Source of the DNA: Longimicrobiales bacterium
GTDB taxonomy: Bacteria > Gemmatimonadota > Gemmatimonadetes > Longimicrobiales > Gaopeijiaceae
Direction of reading: 5' to 3'
NCBI GenBank assembly: GCA_022428035.1
Contig: JAKMDG010000353.1
Span: forward strand, 1 to 13,222
DNA: 13,222 nucleotides
The stretch's first letter is position 1, and each line of letters starts with the position of its first letter. Of the stretch, positions 6,443 to 13,097 are shown in pieces. The notes under the pieces were generated by a model that was given only the letters and a program-made list of their open reading frames with translations, made no database searches and was not told the DNA's origin. Both the position numbers and the translations under genes were made by a program.

Positions 6443-8074
6443 GACAGAAGGATCTGGAATCGGCCATCGAGAGGAGCAAGGGCATTCGCTACCCTCGTGG
6501 TAGCCAATTCCTTCCTTTTGATCCCGATCTGGATCCTGAACCGCGGCCTGGGTCCACAGTGGATCGCGCTCGAATCCGTGATCCTGACCGCGGTGTTCCT
6601 GCTGCTACCCAGCACACTCTGGACCCGCTTCGCCGCATGGGTGGCGGGGCTCATGGTGATCCTGATGTCTGTGCTTCAGCTGGGTGATACGACTGCGCGC
6701 ATGAGCCTCGCGCGGCCGCTGAACCTCTACCTCGACGTACAGCTGGTCAGCGCGATCGCGAATCTGCTGCGTGGCACGCTGGGTACCGTACTCGGCTCGC
6801 TCGTCATCGTCGGAGGTCTCCTGCTGACCGTCGGTGCAATTGCGCTCGTTAGCCAACTGCTCTCGGCCCTCCACCCCGAGCCGGGCAACCGCCGACAGAG
6901 GATCACGGCGGCGGTCATGCTCGGGCTCGCGCTCGTGGCGGTCCCGCTGAGGTGGGCCCACCCAGCCGGTGTCGTGATGGGTCTCCCGACCGTACAGCTC
7001 ACCTGGGATCAGGCGCGCCACGTCACTCGGATGATGCAGGAGAACGAGCGATTCGCCGCCGAGATGGCGGTCGCTCAGGACAGATATGTGGACGTACCCG
7101 GCCTGTTGTCGGGTCTCGACGGTCGAGACGTGATCCTGGCCTTCGTCGAGTCATACGGGATGTCCGCGATCACGGACGAACGGTACGCGCCAACGATCCT
7201 GCCTCGGCTGGACTCCATGTCTGAGGCCTTCGCAGAGGCAGGACTCGAGGTCGTAACAGGGCAACTCGTCGCCCCCAGCCAGGGCGGGATGTCGTGGCTG
7301 GGTCACGGCTCGGTCTTGAGCGGACTCTGGCTCGAAAACCAGCTCCGTTACGATCTACTCCTCGCTAGCGCCCGGCACACGCTCATCGACGATTTCGAGG
7401 CGGCCGGCTACCAGACCGCCGCGCTCATGCCTGCCATCACAATGGCGTGGCCCGAGGGAGAGCGTTTCGGCTACCAGCGGATCTACGCATGGCAGGACAT
7501 CGCCTACGCCGGGCCGCCCCTGAACTGGGTCACCATGCCCGATCAGTTCACCTGGTCGTATCTGGAGAACACCATCCGCCAGGAGACTGATCGACCGCTC
7601 TTCGCAGAACTCGGACTCATCAGCAGCCACGCTCCATGGACCCCGATACTGCCCGTGTTCGACAACTGGGATTCGATCGGTGACGGTGAGGTCTTCGCTC
7701 CCTTCGCCGAGGCAGGAGAGACACCCGAAGAGCTCTGGCGGAATGGCGATCGGGTGCGCGAGCACTACGCGCTGGCGGTCGGCTACGCCATCGACGCGAT
7801 GGCATCGTACGCGGCTCGCTACGTCGACGAACGTACGGTTCTCATTGCCCTGGGCGATCACCAGCCCGCTCCGCTCATCACCGGAGACGACGCGAACCGC
7901 ACCGTCCCGGTCCACGTGATCGCGAGCGATCCTGCAGTCCTCGCTCCATTCCTCCGCTGGGGATTCGCACCGGGCGTTCTGCCTCCAACCGATGGTGACG
8001 TGGCTCGGATGGATGCGTTTCGCGACTGGTTCGTGAACGCCTACAGCACCACACCGATGGGGGCACAGCCGTAG
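6440..8074 (+). CDS. LtaS/OpgB-type sulfatase-fold membrane transferase
   Basis: This 544-residue protein has five probable membrane segments in the first 175 residues (about 14-33, 41-62, 64-82, 115-142, 155-175) followed by a periplasmic alkaline-phosphatase/sulfatase-fold domain, the layout of LtaS, OpgB/MdoB and EptA. Likely active-site residues are Glu237 (FVESYG), the nucleophile candidate Ser285 (GGMSWLG), His397 (SSHAPW) and Asp473-His474 (GDHQP). The spacing follows LtaS (Glu, Thr/Ser about 45 later, His about 115 later, then Asp-His). LtaS has Thr as nucleophile; Ser here is a variation. Such enzymes move phosphoglycerol or phosphoethanolamine from phospholipid to a glycan. Opposite opgG/opgH, decoration of the periplasmic glucan is the natural inference; donor and acceptor are not shown. 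A frame extension upstream to 6299 overlaps opgG and looks non-coding. The stop TAG overlaps the next GTG by one base. Confidence 0.87.
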   Translation: MDRRIWNRPSRGARAFATLVVANSFLLIPIWILNRGLGPQWIALESVILTAVFLLLPSTLWTRFAAWVAGLMVILMSVLQLGDTTARMSLARPLNLYLDVQLVSAIANLLRGTLGTVLGSLVIVGGLLLTVGAIALVSQLLSALHPEPGNRRQRITAAVMLGLALVAVPLRWAHPAGVVMGLPTVQLTWDQARHVTRMMQENERFAAEMAVAQDRYVDVPGLLSGLDGRDVILAFVESYGMSAITDERYAPTILPRLDSMSEAFAEAGLEVVTGQLVAPSQGGMSWLGHGSVLSGLWLENQLRYDLLLASARHTLIDDFEAAGYQTAALMPAITMAWPEGERFGYQRIYAWQDIAYAGPPLNWVTMPDQFTWSYLENTIRQETDRPLFAELGLISSHAPWTPILPVFDNWDSIGDGEVFAPFAEAGETPEELWRNGDRVREHYALAVGYAIDAMASYAARYVDERTVLIALGDHQPAPLITGDDANRTVPVHVIASDPAVLAPFLRWGFAPGVLPPTDGDVARMDAFRDWFVNAYSTTPMGAQP

Positions 8075-8832
8075 TGCGGCGCCTGCTCGGTCTCGGTAGA
8101 TCGCTCGTCGTGTACTGGCGCCCAGGGCGACAGCGTGGACTTCGAGAGCTGTACGCCCCCTTCGTCTCGAAGGGAGACCTCGTGTTCGACGTGGGAGCGC
8201 ACCTCGGCGACCGGAGTGCCGCGTTCTCTGGACTCGGAGCCCGGGTCATCGCCCTCGAGCCTCAGCCCGATCTCGTGCCCTGGTTGCGCCGGCTCGTGGG
8301 TCGCCGTCCGGGCGTCACCGTCCTGCCGGTTGCCGTCGGGCGTGAGATCGGCACCGCGCGTCTCGCAGTCAGCGACGCCAACCCGACCCTCTCGACACTG
8401 GCTGATGCGTGGCGAGAGTCCATCGTAGAGACGAATCCAACCTTCCGACGCGTTCGATGGGAGCGTTCGGCGGAGGTACCCGTCACAACCATGGATACGC
8501 TCATCGAGGAGCATGGCGTTCCACGATTCTGCAAGATCGACGTCGAAGGCCACGAGGCCGAAGTGCTCGCCGGGCTGTCTCAGCCTCTGGACGGGATCTC
8601 GGTCGAATTCGTGGCTGGCTCGCTCGACGTGACACGCGCGTGCATCGACCGACTCGAATCCCTGGGCCGCTACGAGTACAATGCGATCGCCGGGGAGAGC
8701 CGAAGCTTCGCCTGGGACAGATGGCAGAGCGTGGACGACGTCCGGACATGGCTCGACAATGCCGCGGAGATGTTCTCCTCGGGCGACCTCTACGCTCGCC
8801 GGCTTCCAACGCCGGAGGATTCGATCGAATGA
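8074..8832 (+). CDS. FkbM family SAM-dependent methyltransferase
   Basis: This 252-residue cytosolic protein has the FkbM methyltransferase signature: SAM-binding motif I VFDVGAHLGDRS (37-48), the acidic strand end ALEPQP (60-65), TTMDTLIEEHG (138-148) and CKIDVEGHEAEVLAG (153-167), which is the strongest family mark. FkbM enzymes are O-methyltransferases that often act on sugars and polyketides in surface-glycan and secondary-metabolite clusters. The GTG start shares one base with the TAG of the transferase gene, and the stop overlaps the creatininase ATG as ATGA, so it is the second gene of a translationally coupled operon. The acceptor is unknown; a glucan or glycan intermediate fits the context. 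Confidence 0.88.
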   Translation: MRRLLGLGRSLVVYWRPGRQRGLRELYAPFVSKGDLVFDVGAHLGDRSAAFSGLGARVIALEPQPDLVPWLRRLVGRRPGVTVLPVAVGREIGTARLAVSDANPTLSTLADAWRESIVETNPTFRRVRWERSAEVPVTTMDTLIEEHGVPRFCKIDVEGHEAEVLAGLSQPLDGISVEFVAGSLDVTRACIDRLESLGRYEYNAIAGESRSFAWDRWQSVDDVRTWLDNAAEMFSSGDLYARRLPTPEDSIE

Positions 8833-9626
8833 AGTGGCATGAACTCACGAGTCCCGAGATCGCCGCGCTGGTCACCCGTGATCCAGTCGCGATCCTGCCG
8901 ATCGCCGCGATCGAGCAGCACGGGCCGCATCTACCTCTGTCGACAGACGTCGATATCGGCGACGGACTCATCGACGCGGCTACACGGCGCCTCGAGAACG
9001 TGCCGTTCGTGGTGCTGCCCGCACAGACCATCGGTTCCAGTCCAGAACATGTGGTCTTCCCTGGAACGCTGACGCTGTCCCCTGCCTTGCTCGAAGAGGC
9101 GCTCGTCGGTCTCGCCGCCGACCTCCATCGCGCCGGCGTGCGGCGTCTCGTCGTGAGCAACAGTCATGGAGGAAACAAGTCGGCCCTGGACTCGGCTGCC
9201 CTCCGGATCCGCTCCGAACTCGACATGCTCGTCGTGAAGTCGAACTACTTCCGCTTCCCGAGACCAGCCGCGGCCAGCCTGCCGGAGTCGGAGTGGCTCC
9301 ATGGTCTCCACGGGGGTGCTGTCGAGACAGCCATGATGCTCCACCTCCGTCATGATCTGGTGCGAACCGACGCAATCCAGCCATTCGAATCGCTCGGGGA
9401 GGAGCTCGAGAAGACGCTGACCTGGATACGCCCGGAGGGTGTCGCACCGTTCGCCTGGATGGCTCAGGACCTGAACCCCCACGGCGTCACGGGAGATGCA
9501 ACGCTCGCGACCGCCGAACTCGGGGCCCGACTCGTGGAGCACTACGCGGCGATCCTGGCCGATGTAATCCGGGACGCCCACGCGTTCCCCGTCGAGCGCC
9601 TCGAGACCGCGGAACCCCCAGGGTGA
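8829..9626 (+). CDS. Creatininase-family metal amidohydrolase (ArfB/MftE-like type)
   Basis: This 265-residue protein has the creatininase fold ligands: EQHGPHLPLSTD (29-40; Glu29, His31, Asp40), NSHGGN (111-116; His113) and HGGAVETA (161-168; Glu166). The G-G-N form after the second histidine resembles the ArfB and MftE branches better than true creatininases, which carry Y-E-N there. Characterised relatives hydrolyse creatinine, trim the mycofactocin peptide (MftE), or deformylate a GTP-derived pyrimidine in archaeal riboflavin/F420 synthesis (ArfB). The next gene, coupled by a GTGA overlap, is a RibD-type reductase, so an amide hydrolysis on a pyrimidine or pterin intermediate is the favoured inference. 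Start ATG at 8829 has GGAGG ten bases upstream (8814-8818) and overlaps the fkbM stop; a much longer in-frame extension back to 8409 lies over fkbM and is discarded. Confidence 0.9.
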   Translation: MKWHELTSPEIAALVTRDPVAILPIAAIEQHGPHLPLSTDVDIGDGLIDAATRRLENVPFVVLPAQTIGSSPEHVVFPGTLTLSPALLEEALVGLAADLHRAGVRRLVVSNSHGGNKSALDSAALRIRSELDMLVVKSNYFRFPRPAAASLPESEWLHGLHGGAVETAMMLHLRHDLVRTDAIQPFESLGEELEKTLTWIRPEGVAPFAWMAQDLNPHGVTGDATLATAELGARLVEHYAAILADVIRDAHAFPVERLETAEPPG

Positions 9627-10333
9627 TCCCCACAGACCTCGACGAGGTGTTCGCCCCACTCGAGGGCACGACACGGTTCGTGATCGGGCAGCTCGGCCAG
9701 AGTCTGGATGGCCGTATTGCCACCGCCTCCGGCCACTCGCACTACATCAACGGTCCAGAGGACATCGAGCGACTGCATCGGTTGCGAGCGCTCGTGGACG
9801 CCGTCGTCGTGGGAGCTGGAACCGTCGCTGCCGACAACCCTCGACTAACGGTACGAAAGGTCGAGGGCACCAACCCGGTGCGGGTTGCGCTGGATCCGCG
9901 AGGCCGCCTGGATCCCGGACGGGCGATCTTCACGGATGATGCAGCGCCCACACTGTGGATTCAGGGGGCGGATGCCGCGTCAGACGTTTCGGGCGCAACC
10001 GCGACGACCGCCCACGAGAGCGTGGAGATCGTGCGTGTGCCCACCGGGGAAAACGGCTTCAACCCGAGGGACATCCTCGCCGAGCTGAATGCTCGCGGCC
10101 TCTCACGCGTGCTCATCGAGGGTGGCGGTGTCACGGTCTCGCGCTTTCTCGAGGCCGGTCTACTCGACCGATTGCATGTCTCTGTCGCCTCGTTATTGAT
10201 CGGCTCGGGACGACCGGGAATCACACTTCCGGAGGTACAGACTCTCGACGAGGCCCGGCGCCCTCAGGTACGCCACTTCCGTCTGGGATCGGATCTGCTG
10301 TTCGATCTCGATCTTCGCTCCGAAGAAGCGTGA
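9623..10333 (+). CDS. Stand-alone RibD C-terminal-type reductase (pyrimidine ribosyl reductase)
   Basis: This 236-residue protein is the RibD_C / dihydrofolate-reductase-like domain on its own: IGQLGQSLDGRIATASG (21-37), HRLRALVDAVVVGAGT (52-67), DNPRLTVR (71-78), and LIEGGGVTVSRFLEAGLLDRL (164-184, the NADPH-side IEGG motif). In riboflavin synthesis this domain reduces the ribosyl side chain of the GTP-derived pyrimidine phosphate to ribityl. Bacterial RibD usually carries a deaminase domain in front; it is missing here, as in archaeal ArfC and fungal Rib7, which reduce before deamination. The GTG start overlaps the creatininase stop (GTGA). Its last 113 bp overlap the 3' end of the convergent membrane-protein gene; the conserved C-terminal strand region (FRLGSDLLFDLDL) lies in the overlap, so the length is trusted. 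Whether it serves riboflavin or another product is open. Confidence 0.88.
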   Translation: MIPTDLDEVFAPLEGTTRFVIGQLGQSLDGRIATASGHSHYINGPEDIERLHRLRALVDAVVVGAGTVAADNPRLTVRKVEGTNPVRVALDPRGRLDPGRAIFTDDAAPTLWIQGADAASDVSGATATTAHESVEIVRVPTGENGFNPRDILAELNARGLSRVLIEGGGVTVSRFLEAGLLDRLHVSVASLLIGSGRPGITLPEVQTLDEARRPQVRHFRLGSDLLFDLDLRSEEA

Positions 10334-11207
10334 GCCCGAGCACCACAGCCCCGGGCACACTCGAGACCAGCACGATCAGTCCGTAGGAAACGGACACAGC
10401 CACACCGTCAGCAGCGGAGAGGCCTGCGGCACTCCAGAGCGCTGCGGCGGCTACTTCACGTAACCCCCACCCTGCGATCGTCACCGGCACCAGCATCGTC
10501 ATCAACAGAGGGCCTGCGAGCATCGCCAGCAGGAGCGGTGGCGTCTCGAGCTGTACGGCGCGCCCCGCCATCACGAAGACTGCAAGGTAGCTGGCGACAA
10601 CAGCGGTCGAGGTCACGAGCTGGACGGGGAGGGCGACGCCGTCGAGGAGTGCTCGCCGAACGTCGACCAGGAGCTGCGGGGCCTCAGCACGCTGGCGCAC
10701 GCGCCGCGCGGATACGCCACCCCACGCGATCAGCCCCAGCACCAGGAACGCCAGGCCAGCCCGCGCCGCACTCGACACATCACTCAGAAGCAGGATCGCC
10801 GAGACGGCAGCCACGGCACTCATCACTACGAGGCCGGACATCCGCTCGAAGGCTACCGACTGGATCGACGCTCGGGTATCAGCCTCTCGCGCATGTCGCC
10901 ACGCCCGAGATACGTCACCCATGACGCCCCCGGGCAGGACCTGATTGAGGAACGTCGCCAGATAGTACTCCGTCACGGCACGGCGCATCGGCAGGTCGAG
11001 ATTCAGTCGGCTCGCGGTAAACCGCCAGCGCCACGCTGAGCCCACCACCTGGGCGATCGAAACCACCAGAGCGATCACGACCCATGCCGGATCGAGATCC
11101 ATCAGTCGAGCCGAGACGTCACGCGGATCGAGGATGTACGCGAGGACTGCGAAGAGTCCGAGACTCGTCACGCCGCGAGCAATGAGGAGGAGCGTTCGAC
11201 GACTCAT
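10221..11207 (-). CDS. UPF0104/lysylphosphatidylglycerol synthase TM-type (flippase-like) membrane protein
   Basis: This 328-residue polytopic inner-membrane protein has about seven or eight hydrophobic segments (near 3-24, 39-59, 82-92, 122-142, 149-167, 197-216, 224-246, 268-295). It carries the family hallmark LPGGVMGDVSRAWR (91-104) and PVTIAGWGLREVA (241-253), as in YbhN/AglD-like proteins and the membrane half of MprF. Members are often found with glycosyltransferases, and some are thought to flip or present lipids; no enzymatic function is proved by the sequence. It follows the SAM methyltransferase by 11 bp and is the last gene of the right-hand minus operon. The last 37 codons, including a polar tail after residue 296, are antisense to the end of the RibD-type reductase gene; the tail is unlike the rest of the family and may be a read-on extension. 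Confidence 0.87.
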   Translation of the reverse strand: MSRRTLLLIARGVTSLGLFAVLAYILDPRDVSARLMDLDPAWVVIALVVSIAQVVGSAWRWRFTASRLNLDLPMRRAVTEYYLATFLNQVLPGGVMGDVSRAWRHAREADTRASIQSVAFERMSGLVVMSAVAAVSAILLLSDVSSAARAGLAFLVLGLIAWGGVSARRVRQRAEAPQLLVDVRRALLDGVALPVQLVTSTAVVASYLAVFVMAGRAVQLETPPLLLAMLAGPLLMTMLVPVTIAGWGLREVAAAALWSAAGLSAADGVAVSVSYGLIVLVSSVPGAVVLGLTLLRSEDRDRTADPIPDGSGVPEGAGPRRESVPPEV

Positions 11208-11218
11208 CCGTCAGTCAC

Positions 11219-12028
11219 TCACTCGGCGCGTCTCGGCGGAAGAGCCAGCAGATCGTAGTGGCCGACCTCCACGGTATAGCGGCCCGCCGCCACGGCCTCG
11301 TTGCGGCGGGCTTCCCATGCGTGAAGCCGAGCTGCCTCGGTCGGCCGGATCTCCAGTGCTGCCTCGATCCAGCCACGCATCAACAACACCGTCAGATCTC
11401 GATCAGCCGGACCGCTCAGTCGCCAGGGGCTGGGCTGGAGGGTCACCTCGTAGCCTGCAGCCTCGAAGAGCGCTTCCGCTGTGCGAGACGCATCCGGCCC
11501 GAGGGCAGCACCGAGGCCCTTTTCCCGCTGCTGATGCTCATTGAGCGCATCGCGCACGAGCGCGTCATCGACATCCTCTTCGGCCCACCGCACGACGCCG
11601 TCATAGCTCAGGGCGAAGAGCACAGCGGTACCGTGCATGGCGCACGCTTCGACCGCCTGCCGCAACCACTGCTGAGAGACGAGATCGAGGAGTGCAGAGG
11701 CCGTCACGAGATCGGCCGATCCGATCTCTTCGATTCCCTCGAGCGCCAGATCGCCAACCACCCGAATCGGGTCCGGGACCGTCGGAGCCCGAGCACCGGT
11801 CAGCAGCGACACATCGTGATCGAGGAGTGTCCACGATTCGACCCAAGGAAGTCGGGGCGCGAGGTAGCGCAGGTTGGACCCCGTGCCAGAGCCCAGATCC
11901 AGCGCGGCCGACCAGCCCATCGACTCTCCCGCCTCGGCCAGTCGCTGGGCGAGGTCGTGCACGCGTGAGCGGTGGTCTGCCTCCTCTCGGAGGGCCAGCC
12001 AGTCAGCATCGAAGATGTCGTCACTCAT
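11219..12028 (-). CDS. Class I SAM-dependent methyltransferase
   Basis: This 269-residue soluble protein has a clear Rossmann-type SAM site: ALDLGSGTGSNLRYL (42-56; motif I), LLDHDV (68-73; acidic end of strand 2), a VVGDLAL segment near 89 and SADLVTASALLDLVS (about 103-117; motif with the post-strand-4 helix), followed by a FALSYDG strand. It belongs to the broad methyltransferase 11/25-like group; the acceptor is not readable from the sequence. It overlaps the glycosyltransferase stop by 8 bp and sits 11 bp before the flippase-like gene, so it belongs to the PTPS-GT4-MT-membrane-protein operon. Small-molecule or glycan methylation both fit. Confidence 0.85.
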   Translation of the reverse strand: MSDDIFDADWLALREEADHRSRVHDLAQRLAEAGESMGWSAALDLGSGTGSNLRYLAPRLPWVESWTLLDHDVSLLTGARAPTVPDPIRVVGDLALEGIEEIGSADLVTASALLDLVSQQWLRQAVEACAMHGTAVLFALSYDGVVRWAEEDVDDALVRDALNEHQQREKGLGAALGPDASRTAEALFEAAGYEVTLQPSPWRLSGPADRDLTVLLMRGWIEAALEIRPTEAARLHAWEARRNEAVAAGRYTVEVGHYDLLALPPRRAE

Positions 12029-13097
12029 ACGAAGGGCCTGTCAGATCGGTCACCACATCACGGAATCGATGCGCCTGTTCTGCCCAGTCGGGCAGAGAAT
12101 CCCTGTGCATGCGCGCTCCCTCGGCAAGCACCTCTCGACGCTCAGGAGCTACCAGCAAACCCTCGAGCGCGGAGACCAGAGCGTCGACATCTCCTGGCGG
12201 CACAAGCACACTGGCGAAGCTCGGTACCGTATCCGGAATCGCCCCTCCGGTGGTGCCAACCACGGGAATGCCCCGAGCCAGGGCCTCCGCGTACGCCATG
12301 CCGTATCCCTCATAATACGAGGGTAGCACGAAGAGCGAGGCGGTACGGTACACCTCCTCCAGCTCTGCGATTTCCAGCTCTCCAACGAACTCGATCCGGT
12401 CTCGGAGATTGCGTTGCTCGACCTCGGCCAGCACCTGGTCCGCATAGCCCGGGTCACGGGTCGTACTCCCGGCGCAGACACAATTCCATTCGAAATCACG
12501 GAGTCGGTCGAGGGCTGCCACGAGGAGGTCGTGTCCCTTCCTGGGACTGAGGGAAGCGACGCACACCAGGCTCGGCGGACCTCCTCCATTCGGACCATCC
12601 GCGAGAGGAGCTGGATCCGTACCGGGCCGAACCACACGGACCCGGTCTTCATCCACGTCGAAATCAGCGAGGCGGCGCGCGGTGAACGGGCTGGTCACGA
12701 TGACACCCTGCACGTGACTCAGGGTCTCACGCTCGGACACGAAGAAACGCTCGACCTGCTCCGGCGACTGTCCGGTCTCGTCGGCCAGAGGATGGTGCAC
12801 GAGTGCCACCATGGCGAGACGCGGCGTGTGAGCCGCGATCACCTCGGGGAGTCCTCCTGCTGCGAGTCCGTCCACCACCACGGTCTCGCCATCTGCGAGA
12901 CTGGCCAGCCGTGCGTTGAGGGCCTCCCGAGCCACGTCATCCACGTCCGGGAAGCGACCCCCGATGGAATGGACCGCAACGGGAACACCCGCCTCAGCCA
13001 ACTCCGAGACGATCCGGGCGTCGTAGATGTACCCTCCGGTCCGCTGATCAAGCGGTCCGGGAACAATCAGGTGGAACGCGTTTGAGGTCGCGCTCAC
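12021..13097 (-). CDS. Glycosyltransferase family 4 (GT-B fold)
   Basis: This 358-residue cytosolic retaining glycosyltransferase shows the GT4 layout: an N-terminal acceptor domain beginning with a glycine-rich GGYIYDARIVSEL loop (21-33), HHPLADETG (101-109), a linker VRVVRPGTDPAP (153-164), VCVASLSPRKGHDLL (178-192; Lys187 at the donor phosphate site), and the nucleotide-sugar motif EGYGMAYAEA with the E-x7-E pair Glu263/Glu271, then GGAIPDTV and VPPGDVDAL. The start chosen is GTG at 13097, which overlaps the stop of the upstream PTPS-like gene as GTGA; the same frame stays open to an ATG-like site at 13163 but that would run 70 bp into the PTPS gene. Donor and acceptor sugars are unknown. 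Confidence 0.9.
   Translation of the reverse strand: MSATSNAFHLIVPGPLDQRTGGYIYDARIVSELAEAGVPVAVHSIGGRFPDVDDVAREALNARLASLADGETVVVDGLAAGGLPEVIAAHTPRLAMVALVHHPLADETGQSPEQVERFFVSERETLSHVQGVIVTSPFTARRLADFDVDEDRVRVVRPGTDPAPLADGPNGGGPPSLVCVASLSPRKGHDLLVAALDRLRDFEWNCVCAGSTTRDPGYADQVLAEVEQRNLRDRIEFVGELEIAELEEVYRTASLFVLPSYYEGYGMAYAEALARGIPVVGTTGGAIPDTVPSFASVLVPPGDVDALVSALEGLLVAPERREVLAEGARMHRDSLPDWAEQAHRFRDVVTDLTGPSYE

Noticed and set aside
6442..6654. Longer opgG frame with 71 extra N-terminal codons
   Set aside because: The extension would bury the lipoprotein signal inside the protein and overlaps the first codons of the divergent transferase gene, whose membrane helix is convincing.
8409..8828. 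140-codon upstream extension of the creatininase frame
   Set aside because: It overlaps the conserved FkbM coding sequence, and ATG at 8829 with GGAGG upstream and an ATGA overlap is a far better start.
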